Shown here: in pieces, positions 36,959-44,403 of the stretch
Numbering within the stretch: the stretch's first letter is position 1
How the letters are laid out: each line of letters starts with the position of its first letter
Assembly (NCBI GenBank): GCA_963795715.1
Contig: CAWCIY010000002.1
Location: 186,001 to 250,000, forward strand
Direction of reading: 5' to 3'
Length of the DNA stretch: 64,000 nucleotides
Source of the DNA: JAFEDN01 sp963795715
Lineage (GTDB): Bacteria; Pseudomonadota; Gammaproteobacteria; Coxiellales; Coxiellaceae
Translations under genes and position numbers: made by a program
Notes under the pieces: model-generated
Told to the model about the DNA's origin: nothing
Database searches by the model: none
The model's input: the letters and a program-made list of their open reading frames with translations, nothing else

Positions 36959-37993
36959 ATGCAAAATGATAAAAAATATGAATTGAGTGAAAATCAACAG
37001 CCACAAAAAGTCAAATTACTCTACACTCTAGAAATAAGCGAGCTAACAGAGGACCTCCTCGAGGATTTTGAAGAAAAAGTGGATAATCAAAAGATACCTT
37101 ATAAAGGAATATCTGGAGAAGGAATAGAACTTTTGATAACCAGTGGATATTTATCTGAAACCACCACTGCTTTTTTAATCCATCCCTTAATTCAAGACGA
37201 CAAAACAGAAAAACTAACTCCGGCAATTAAGTCAGAATTTATACAATTAGTGAGTTGTCTCGACTTCCAAATTGGTGAATTTATTAAAAATTCCATTGAT
37301 GCGGCTGTGGCGCGCTCTTTATATTTTGAATATCAACATCCAATTATTTACATTCTCTTGGAGAAAACTCAGGATCATTATACCATCCGTATCTCAGATA
37401 ACGGCACTGGGATCCCAACTGAATATCTAGAGAAATTTAACAATCCCAATCATTTTGATTCCAAAGATATCAACGAATCAACTAAAACAACTAGAAAAGG
37501 ACAATGCGGAGGCGCCGCGCAAGGTTTAAAACAATCAAAAGAAAAAGTGATTCAAGAGCTCAAAGGAACTATTTCCGCACAAAATTTCGGTAATTTTGGA
37601 GATGGTGCTTATTTGACAATTACCATACCAAAAACATCTCTTTCGAAAAGTTTTGTTCCTAATGAGGAAGATTCGATACCTGCTCAGCCCCGAAGAGCTA
37701 ATAAATTGATGGCAACGATCAAAGAGAACAATCGTAACCCTTATAAAGAGAAAATAGTGTTTGACTCAGATTACGAACTTTCAGATGACGAAGACGAAAG
37801 TAAGGAAGATTTAGTCAGTTCGGAAGCTGATGATCAAACTACAGAGGAAACGCAAAATGTGATTAATAAAGACAGTAATTTTGGTACATCCAATAATTTT
37901 TATAAAGCGCAAAGTCCGAGGAATAACATCACTATCAATACTTACTCCGCATCAGACCAGACTAGTTCTAGTTCGCCAATTTTCGGTGATTAA
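36959..37993 (+). CDS. Stand-alone GHKL (HATPase_c) ATPase-like protein, candidate effector
   Basis: A 344-residue soluble protein. Residues ~100-235 form a GHKL ATP-binding fold: N-box I-G-E-F-I-K-N-S-I-D-A-A at 105-116, G1 box ISDNGTGIP at 145-153, G2 box C-G-G-A-A-Q-G-L at ~183-190, and GDGAYLTITIP. There is no histidine phosphoacceptor domain, receiver or membrane segment, so it is not a sensor kinase; the box layout is nearer Hsp90/MORC/MutL-type ATPases. The N-terminal ~95 residues are unknown. The C-terminal ~110 residues are acidic and Ser/Thr/Asn-rich with an E-rich block, as in many Dot/Icm substrates. Its own promoter region is AT-rich. The effector role is inference. Confidence 0.6.
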   Translation: MQNDKKYELSENQQPQKVKLLYTLEISELTEDLLEDFEEKVDNQKIPYKGISGEGIELLITSGYLSETTTAFLIHPLIQDDKTEKLTPAIKSEFIQLVSCLDFQIGEFIKNSIDAAVARSLYFEYQHPIIYILLEKTQDHYTIRISDNGTGIPTEYLEKFNNPNHFDSKDINESTKTTRKGQCGGAAQGLKQSKEKVIQELKGTISAQNFGNFGDGAYLTITIPKTSLSKSFVPNEEDSIPAQPRRANKLMATIKENNRNPYKEKIVFDSDYELSDDEDESKEDLVSSEADDQTTEETQNVINKDSNFGTSNNFYKAQSPRNNITINTYSASDQTSSSSPIFGD

Positions 37994-38001
37994 TCGTAAA
38001 A

Positions 38002-38904
38002 TTATCCAGGGGATGCTAATTTTGCATCAACCATCCCCTGGATTAGCCCCTGGGTTTCTGTTTCAATTAATTTTAAATCTATGATGACATTAATTTTCTG
38101 CAAATTTTCCCTCTGCTGAGAAATTAAACCAGCGATGGATTGGGGGGCTTTTTCATCGGTATAAAAAACCTTGAGTGGAATTTTGATAGCTTCTTCAAAA
38201 GAACGTTTTCCATAAAAATTAAATATCTGTTTTGATGATTGCGGAATCAAATGCTCAGCTGCCAAAAGGTATTTGAACGCAAAGCCTGCGTATTGCAGAT
38301 AAATTGGATTGTTTTTCATGAAAAAATAATTACTCGCAAAAAGATACGCCTGTCCAAGAAGTATGGATCCCGGGGCAAGGTATTTTAACAATAATGGTGT
38401 CAAAGTCATCAAATTTTGCACTATTTCCTCCGGTGTTGTTTTCTGTTCCTTTTGATCAGAGGTTAAATCTTTTATGCTCCTAATAAAATACTTCACCGCC
38501 AAAGCCGCCGCCAAAGCGGAACCCATTTTCATCGCTTTTTGCAAAGTGGGCAAATCATGTAGTGATTTGTCTATATCTTTACGCCGTTCAGGATGATTAA
38601 AATTATAGGCTACAGTGTAATAATATAATCCACACAATTGCCTAAAAGGCGGCAAATTAGGTAGTACCCTTTGGCTCCACCAAAGTCCCGGCGTTCTGGA
38701 CTTCACCAATGTTCTACTATGTTGCCTAATTATGACTTTTGAAATTTCAGTGATTTTCTCGTCTTGGTCAATATCATCTAGCGTTTTTTCATCCAAAGAT
38801 TCCACTAATGATATTAAAGCCAATCCTTCTTTAATAATAATCTCTTGAGTTAAGCTTGCTTTCAATACCATTAACTGCTGTTTAATAGTTTCTATGCTCA
38901 TCAA
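38002..38904 (-). CDS. Uncharacterised protein with one or two hydrophobic segments
   Basis: A 300-residue protein I do not recognise. It has a helical, charged N-terminus (residues 1-70), a Trp/Pro-rich segment (RTPGLWWSQRVLPNLPPFRQLCGLYYYTVAY), and moderately hydrophobic stretches (MGSALAAALAVKYF; LMTLTPLLLKYLAPGSILLGQAYLF) that could touch membranes. It converges on the GHKL gene with an 8-base gap. The last codons form an inverted repeat (TCCAGGGGATG/CATCCCCTGGA at 38007-38043). The setting among effector-like genes is the only hint of function. Confidence 0.55.
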   Translation of the reverse strand: MMSIETIKQQLMVLKASLTQEIIIKEGLALISLVESLDEKTLDDIDQDEKITEISKVIIRQHSRTLVKSRTPGLWWSQRVLPNLPPFRQLCGLYYYTVAYNFNHPERRKDIDKSLHDLPTLQKAMKMGSALAAALAVKYFIRSIKDLTSDQKEQKTTPEEIVQNLMTLTPLLLKYLAPGSILLGQAYLFASNYFFMKNNPIYLQYAGFAFKYLLAAEHLIPQSSKQIFNFYGKRSFEEAIKIPLKVFYTDEKAPQSIAGLISQQRENLQKINVIIDLKLIETETQGLIQGMVDAKLASPG

Positions 38905-38958
38905 TCTTACCTATTATAATTATGTAGATATATTATCAGATTTAGAATTAAATCCAAG

Positions 38959-39042
38959 CGCAATTCCCGCTAGCGCGGGAGCTGCTTCCTGATTTGTATC
39001 CTGGGCCCCAGTAAAGTTGTGGCCCAGGAATGAAGGGGGCAC
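38959..39042 (-). repeat. Dispersed palindromic repeat, copy D (partial, minus strand)
   Basis: Read on the minus strand it gives CCCCCTTCATTCC, a long stem (TGGGCCACAA..TTGGGGCCCA-like), ATCAGGAAGCAGCTCCCGC and GCGGGAATTGCGC. The opening GATGGGGGATCGC block is missing. Confidence 0.7.
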
Positions 39043-39088
39043 ACTTTAGTATTACGGGTACCAATAGTTATTGCAACACAGGTGTCAA

Positions 39089-39168
39089 GTCCTGAATTCT
39101 TAGTCCTTAAGATAAATTCTGTATTTTTCCGAATCCCTCAATATTATGAACTTAGGATTCAGGATTTG
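39089..39168. repeat. Imperfect inverted repeat in the long gap before the Sel1 gene
   Basis: GTCAAGTCCTGAATTCTTAG and CTTAGGATTCAGGATTTGAC are about 80% complementary and bracket ~40 bases. A related GGATTTGACACCGC recurs at ~39290. It may be the relic of a small mobile element. No gene is seen in 38905-39631 apart from repeats. Confidence 0.4.
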
Positions 39169-39369
39169 ACCCCGCTAATTTCGCGCCATGCCTGTAATGG
39201 AGAGGGGTGTCACATCCACACATTTTACGATAATTATTTGAAAAATAATGGAATTAATCGAGGACATATACGTGTAAATCAAAACATACGGATTTGACAC
39301 CGCTATTTCGCTCTGGGTCAGTTCAGTGTATGCGGTTATAATAAGTAAGAGTAAAAGAAAATCTTTTAT

Positions 39370-39608
39370 CCTAAATTAATCAGTTGCCATCGTAGCGAGT
39401 TTGTTAATACCTCCGGTAAATACCCAAGGAACGAACTTCCCAAGGGAACTTCGTTAGAAGAAGACCTAGTGCGCTGAAGATTGAGGCTTTTTTGTGGATT
39501 TTTTCCTGAAGCCGTACTCCTCCGTACGGTGAAGGAAAGAATCCACAAAAAAGCCTCAAGATTCAGTGCAATAGGTCTTCGCAGTAGGTGGCAACTGATT
39601 AATTTAGG
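39370..39608. repeat. MITE-like palindromic element ending just before the Sel1-repeat gene
   Basis: A 239-base element with terminal inverted repeats CCTAAATTAATCAGTTGCCA / TGGCAACTGATTAATTTAGG. Its inner arms pair over ~60 bases (for example AGGCTTTTTTGTGGATT with AATCCACAAAAAAGCCT) around a GTACTCCTCCGTAC hairpin. An extra ~65 bases with its own hairpin sit in the left arm. A half copy is at 54543-54600. It encodes no protein. Confidence 0.75.
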
Positions 39609-39631
39609 TTTATATAAAGGGAGTCGTTAAT

Positions 39632-41437
39632 ATGTCAAGAAAGTTGTTAGATAAAAATCGTGTTTACACTGATCTTGGTTCACTGCAACACGGAATGTGG
39701 CGCGAGACTAAAGTTGGCAAAAAAGTTGAAAAATTGGTCGACCTGGAGTTGCCAAATATTCCCGGGAAAGCTGATTTTCAGGAAGGCATGAATCATTTTT
39801 GGACGGAGCAAAGGGCTCAAGCATTGCCACATTTTGAGAAGTCGGCGCAACATCGGTATCCTCCTGCGTATTTATTTTTATATTACATGTACAACCAAGG
39901 TTTTGGTGTTCGCCGAGACGTATTAGAGTTAGGAAAATTTCTTGGACTCGTGGTGCGGCATAAGCAATGGTTTCACGATCAAGCGAAAACAGATAATCCT
40001 GAGGCGCAATTTTACCTAGGATGGAATTATGAGTGGGTGGAGTGTAATCCGCACCAAGCTGCGGTATGGTATACAAAAGCAGCAAATGGCGGACATGCAG
40101 GTGCTCAAGTTTCTATTGCTGTGTGTTATCAGCTGGGTACTGGGGTAGATAAAGATAGCAAAATAGCGGAAACATGGTACATGGAAGCGGCGGAGCAGGG
40201 AAACATAATCGCTCAAATCCATCTGGGTAAATGTTATGAACATGGAATAGACCATGGATTAAGAGTTTGTAGAAACGAGAAACAGATGGCGTTTTACTAC
40301 AAAAAAGCAGCTGATCAGAGAAGTGCATTTGCGCAATTGAGCATAGGGTGCTGTTATTTAAATGGTTTAGGCGTGATCGAGGACAAGAAATTGGCGATAT
40401 TTTATTTCCAGAAAGCTGCCAACCAGGGTAACGTAGATGCTCAAATCAATTTAGCACGCTGTTATCAGCAAGGGATAGGCGTCGATAAAGATATGAAATT
40501 GGCAGTGACCTGGTTGCAGGCAGCGGCTAAACAAGGAGACTCAGATGCCGAAGCCAAGCTAGGCTGGTGTTATGAGAATGGGGAAGGAATAGCTAAAGAC
40601 AAAGAGCAGGCAAAGTCTTATTACAAGAAAGCGGCCTTAAAAAATCATTCTCACGCGCAGAGTTATCTCCTCAATTTATTAGAACGGGAAAGGGCAGCTC
40701 CGCCCCAGCATGAGATTGAAGAAAAAGAATTTGCAATAAAGGTTGATCAAAGTGCGGCAGATGAGAAAAATCCAGAAAGCCCACAGAGTCCGGTTGTGTA
40801 TAGTCAAGAAGAGAAAAAGGAGGTCATGTGGCACCAACAAAAGGCTAACTTGGGGGATGCTCGTTCGCAAACCCAATTAGGCTGGTATTATCAGGAAGGT
40901 ATAGGCATACCTAGAGATGAGAAAAAAGCGGTAAATTTGTATCAAACAGCAGCCGCTCAGGGAAACTCAGATGCTCAAAACAATCTGGGCTGGTGTTATC
41001 AGTATGGCATAGGTATCGGTGTAGATTTAAATATGGCCATATTTTATTATGAAAAAGCGGCCAATCAGGAAAATGCACTTGCCCAGTGTAATCTTGGCAG
41101 GTGTTATCAGACTGGCGCAGGTGTAGAAAAAGATATCAAAAAAGCCTTTGAATATTTTAAAAAAGCGGCTGGTCAGGGGTATATAAATGCCCAAATCATT
41201 TTGGGTTGGTGCTATGAAACAGGAGCCGGAGTCGCCGAAAATAAGCAAGAGGCGGAAAAATGGTACCAAAGAGCTGCTTCAATAAACAATGCTTTTGCAT
41301 CGGCCACTGCTGGGCTGAAAAAAAAACCGACGGTTCCTCCTTCTGTAGCTGGGAATTCCAATAACGTCTTTAACAACCGTGTTCGATTATCCAGTACAGC
41401 ACCGGTTTCCTCATGGCGTAGTAGATGCCAGATTTAG
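39632..41437 (+). CDS. Large Sel1-like-repeat protein, candidate secreted effector
   Basis: A 601-residue protein made mostly of ~36-residue Sel1-like repeats of the form AQxxLGxCYxxGxGVxKDxxKAxxWYxKAAxQG: about eight in residues ~50-345 and about five in ~400-570. The two blocks are joined by an acidic, Pro-rich spacer (~351-399). There is no signal peptide or membrane helix, unlike Legionella LpnE/EnhC-type secreted Sel1 proteins, so any export would need a type IV system. The C-terminus is basic and Ser-rich. A GGGAG Shine-Dalgarno precedes the ATG; the MITE-like element ends 23 bases upstream and may carry its promoter. Confidence 0.85.
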   Translation: MSRKLLDKNRVYTDLGSLQHGMWRETKVGKKVEKLVDLELPNIPGKADFQEGMNHFWTEQRAQALPHFEKSAQHRYPPAYLFLYYMYNQGFGVRRDVLELGKFLGLVVRHKQWFHDQAKTDNPEAQFYLGWNYEWVECNPHQAAVWYTKAANGGHAGAQVSIAVCYQLGTGVDKDSKIAETWYMEAAEQGNIIAQIHLGKCYEHGIDHGLRVCRNEKQMAFYYKKAADQRSAFAQLSIGCCYLNGLGVIEDKKLAIFYFQKAANQGNVDAQINLARCYQQGIGVDKDMKLAVTWLQAAAKQGDSDAEAKLGWCYENGEGIAKDKEQAKSYYKKAALKNHSHAQSYLLNLLERERAAPPQHEIEEKEFAIKVDQSAADEKNPESPQSPVVYSQEEKKEVMWHQQKANLGDARSQTQLGWYYQEGIGIPRDEKKAVNLYQTAAAQGNSDAQNNLGWCYQYGIGIGVDLNMAIFYYEKAANQENALAQCNLGRCYQTGAGVEKDIKKAFEYFKKAAGQGYINAQIILGWCYETGAGVAENKQEAEKWYQRAASINNAFASATAGLKKKPTVPPSVAGNSNNVFNNRVRLSSTAPVSSWRSRCQI

Positions 41438-41490
41438 CCAATAATTCGTTTCTATGCAGAAATTTATTCATACCACCTTTGGGTTTTTCC

Positions 41491-42717
41491 TTAAGGAATA
41501 ATGCCATTCCGAACCACGGTTTCCAGATCCCGCCCACAACTTGGTTTTTGTCCGCGAAGATGATGATGACTAAATAATCTCGTTATATCTCGTTCTGATT
41601 CTCTATTTTCTTCTTCTAATAACTCCGGTTTCTGCCCTCGTTGAGCAAATAAGCTTAATAATAATAGTAAAGGAATTAATGATATTTGGTTCTGTGCAGC
41701 ATATTGCAAACAGGCATAAGGCAATGGCGAAGAATTTTGGTGCGCCTCAAATCTGGTCATCACTTTGGGGATAGAATTGACATCAAAAATACCCGCACGC
41801 TGTTCTTTACGCAGCTTTGCTTGAACCCGATTTTTTTCTTCTAAAGTTAATTTACTATTTGGCATTAATAATGAAATGTTTTCAATAGAATTTTGGCGAA
41901 TAATCTTAGAGGATAAATTTTGAGGGAGAGCGTTTTTAGGTAACCCACTTAACACAGCATAAAAGTTATTAGATGTTGCAACACTTTTAAGTGCGGGTTG
42001 AGTCACATAGGTGAAGTCCGTTAAGGGTCCTTCAAACATAATAAATGGATTATGATCAGCAGCTTGTTGCAATTCAGAACAATTTCCTATCCATCCAATT
42101 CCCTCTGCTGGCCCCCCTGGATAAAGAATCCCTAAATGAATCACATTTACCAAATATCTTTCTTTCGAAATTAATTCACCTTTTTTGGTAAAAAGTCTGA
42201 AATCAATTCCGTGAAACCGTCTTGCGTTTACCCAATAATTAGGACCATAATCAAAAAAAAGCAAATCGTACGGAAAAACATCACTAGTAGTTCGAACCTG
42301 AAAATTTTTACCAACTATTTCAACATTTGAGGTCGCTATCTCGGACCATTTTAATTCTTTAGTCAAAGATATCTTTTGTTTTAATGTATTTATGTCCATA
42401 GCTCCTTGGACAAAACGCATCACATTGCCAATTAATAATGCATCAATGGTAGAGTTTGTTTTAGGATTTGTCGCTTGATAAGGAGATAAGGGATCAATTT
42501 CAGTACTGCCAGTATAGGCGCCAATGATAGTATTTTTTGGTATGAAGTCCGTAGCTACTAGACACTTACCGGTAAAATCTTTTCCCTCACGAATGGCAAC
42601 GTTTTTATGAATTGGCGAGTCAACTCCATCTATCCACTGAATCATTTTAAATTTCTGACAAGCTTCCTTGGGAGTTAATGTATGTAATTGACCTTTTTCA
42701 TCTATAAATTTTGTCAT
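41491..42717 (-). CDS. SET-domain-like protein (putative lysine methyltransferase effector)
   Basis: A 408-residue soluble protein. Residues ~48-162 follow the SET fold: G-K-C-L-V-A-T-D-F-I-P-K-N-T-I-I-G-A-Y-T-G (50-70) matches the first SET motif (G..L.A...I..G..I..Y.G), IDALLIGNVMRFVQ (91-104) the second (IDA...GN..RF), and VFPYDLLFFDYGPNYW (147-162) the last (E-L-x-x-D-Y-G). The usual N-H-S that follows RF is replaced by VQGAMD, so SAM binding or catalysis may be altered. The remaining ~250 residues are unrecognised. Bacterial SET proteins of Legionella and Chlamydia act on host or bacterial lysines. It is transcribed from its own AT-rich promoter region (42718-42973). Confidence 0.6.
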   Translation of the reverse strand: MTKFIDEKGQLHTLTPKEACQKFKMIQWIDGVDSPIHKNVAIREGKDFTGKCLVATDFIPKNTIIGAYTGSTEIDPLSPYQATNPKTNSTIDALLIGNVMRFVQGAMDINTLKQKISLTKELKWSEIATSNVEIVGKNFQVRTTSDVFPYDLLFFDYGPNYWVNARRFHGIDFRLFTKKGELISKERYLVNVIHLGILYPGGPAEGIGWIGNCSELQQAADHNPFIMFEGPLTDFTYVTQPALKSVATSNNFYAVLSGLPKNALPQNLSSKIIRQNSIENISLLMPNSKLTLEEKNRVQAKLRKEQRAGIFDVNSIPKVMTRFEAHQNSSPLPYACLQYAAQNQISLIPLLLLLSLFAQRGQKPELLEEENRESERDITRLFSHHHLRGQKPSCGRDLETVVRNGIIP

Positions 42718-42973
42718 AGGCGCCTCTGTTCTTTTTCAACTTTAAAATAGCGATGCTAGCATTATAGCCGACAATCAAATATAATTAAATCTTATACTCA
42801 GAATTTTGAAAAAGACTATAACAATAATTCATGACAAATAATAGGATCTGTTACAATTTGCGATAATAAATTGATTTATAAGAGCGAACTCGTAAAATTG
42901 CGATTCCACAAATCAGTAATTGTTTCCCAATTGAAAATTATTGTTTCTGCTTAGACATTTTTCAATTTAATTT

Positions 42974-44170
42974 TTATAAAATTAAACAACAACATTGGTT
43001 TTTATCCGGTGTTCTTTCTAAATGCGAGCGCGATTTGAAGATTCCGCCCTGAGTCATGTTAGCCGTCGTTTCTAGTAGCACGGGTGTTGACCAACACAAA
43101 AAGTGAGTATGTGGTAAAGCAAGGCCGTTGCGTGTTAAAAACAAATTATGTGGTTTTCGTAGCAAAAAAGTTTGAAAAAAGCCGTACAAGTACTGATTAA
43201 TGGTGCGGGCAATTTCAACACCATTTCCGCGTCCCACCTGCATAGGGCTGGCGATAATTTCAGCTGCCAACGCTTCTTTAACCTCTTTCTGTTGAGGAGT
43301 ATGACGATTAAACGCTTGTATCACAGGATGATATTGCAAAGTAGAACGATCAGAAAAATTATTATGATCACTATATAGTGCAGAATCAGTATGGCTTTTG
43401 AGTACAATATGATAGCCATTGCGTCTTGTGACAAATGCACTTGAGCCAGAATAGCTACTGCTGCCCCCAGAATAAATTTGGATCCAAGTCGATGCATGAA
43501 ATTGCAGACTGGGTATTTTGCATGGTTTACGGATATCATAAGTGATGGGGTTTGCTAAGTCTGTCGGAGCATCCAGGGCAACTACCGTTTGAAAGAATTT
43601 ATCATCATTTTGTCCCGCTAAGATGGCGGCTACCCCACCCATGGAATGACCCAGTAATCCCACGTGCTTGAAATCAATGATAGAAAATAGATCATCTTTG
43701 AGTGATTTCCCTCGAAGGCTTTGATCAAGCTTCATCAATTCAGCATAAGCCATTTGGGGAGTTTTCTCTGGATTATCGGTGTTATCTAAACCGATAATAA
43801 TATAGCCATGGCTGGCTAATTCACAGAGCATATTTTCATATTCCGGTGTATTGGCTTCCATTCCCGGAATAAAATAAATGAGTGGCTGCTTTTGGGTAAG
43901 TGGGGTTAAGTTGTGATAGGCAAAGCTGATTAAATCTTGCAATGATTCAATGTCAGAATCGCCGAGATGCTCAATTTTGCAATCACGAATATCTTTCTGA
44001 TATTTTTTTACGCCTTTTGGGTAATAGCCAGATCGGCCAGAAATTTTTTGTTCTGAAGGATAATATATCCGAAAATTGCATGTTTCCAATGTAAAATCTC
44101 GATACCCGATAGCATAGCGGCCCGTCGGCTGTAATAAATACTGGTCGGATGATGATGTCATTTGATGCAT
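42974..44170 (-). CDS. Alpha/beta-hydrolase (PAF-acetylhydrolase-like) with a C-terminal CaaX-like box, candidate effector
   Basis: A 398-residue hydrolase. The nucleophile elbow is G-H-S-M-G-G with Ser176; the oxyanion-side strand is LIYFIPGMEANTPEYE (~97-112); YIIIGLDN, VVALDAPTDL (acid) and YSDHNNFSD (His) follow as in plasma PAF-acetylhydrolase/dienelactone-hydrolase-like lipases. The last residues are Q-C-C-C-L-I-L: C-L-I-L is a textbook CaaX sequence with Leu at X (geranylgeranyl type), with two extra Cys just before it that could be palmitoylated. No signal peptide is present. It starts 19 bases after a small secreted-peptide gene on the same strand. Delivery to the host is inference. 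Confidence 0.72.
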   Translation of the reverse strand: MHQMTSSSDQYLLQPTGRYAIGYRDFTLETCNFRIYYPSEQKISGRSGYYPKGVKKYQKDIRDCKIEHLGDSDIESLQDLISFAYHNLTPLTQKQPLIYFIPGMEANTPEYENMLCELASHGYIIIGLDNTDNPEKTPQMAYAELMKLDQSLRGKSLKDDLFSIIDFKHVGLLGHSMGGVAAILAGQNDDKFFQTVVALDAPTDLANPITYDIRKPCKIPSLQFHASTWIQIYSGGSSSYSGSSAFVTRRNGYHIVLKSHTDSALYSDHNNFSDRSTLQYHPVIQAFNRHTPQQKEVKEALAAEIIASPMQVGRGNGVEIARTINQYLYGFFQTFLLRKPHNLFLTRNGLALPHTHFLCWSTPVLLETTANMTQGGIFKSRSHLERTPDKNQCCCLIL

Positions 44171-44189
44171 AAGTTTCTCCCTAAATTAA

Positions 44190-44309
44190 TTAGCTATTTT
44201 TAAATTGAATTATCCAAGTAAGGGCCTTTTGACAAATTTTTTCTTCATTCGCATAAGCAATGGAATGACCCAAAACTAATATGGATGTTAAGATAATGAA
44301 ATTTTTCAT
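44190..44309 (-). CDS. Small exported peptide (39 residues)
   Basis: The ATG at 44309 is preceded by GAGGTAGAACTT and opens a 39-codon frame. The first ~20 residues are a classic signal peptide (MKNFIILTSILVLGHSIAYA, cleavage before NEEK). The mature part is ~19 residues with one Cys. It lies 19 bases upstream of the CaaX-hydrolase gene, same strand, so the two are probably co-transcribed. No family is recognised; it might also be the stump of a longer secreted protein. Confidence 0.5.
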   Translation of the reverse strand: MKNFIILTSILVLGHSIAYANEEKICQKALTWIIQFKNS

Positions 44310-44403
44310 AAGTTCTACCTCATTTGTTATATGAATAGTCAATGTGAATCTATGTGTTCGCAGTATAAAATAAATTGAAGTGAAAGATTGTATAAGATTT
44401 GTA

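Noticed and set aside
38007..38043. Inverted repeat as a terminator between convergent genes
   Set aside because: It lies within the last codons of the leftward gene and no T-run follows; it may still form a stem but is not called as a terminator.
39632..41437. Regular ~108-base periodicity suggesting a repeat array or CRISPR
   Set aside because: The periodicity is the DNA of Sel1 protein repeats; there are no short identical repeats with unique spacers.
41408..41437. Sel1 protein end R-C-Q-I as a CaaX box
   Set aside because: The Cys is third from the end, not fourth, so it does not fit CaaX or the Rab CC, CxC or CCxx types.
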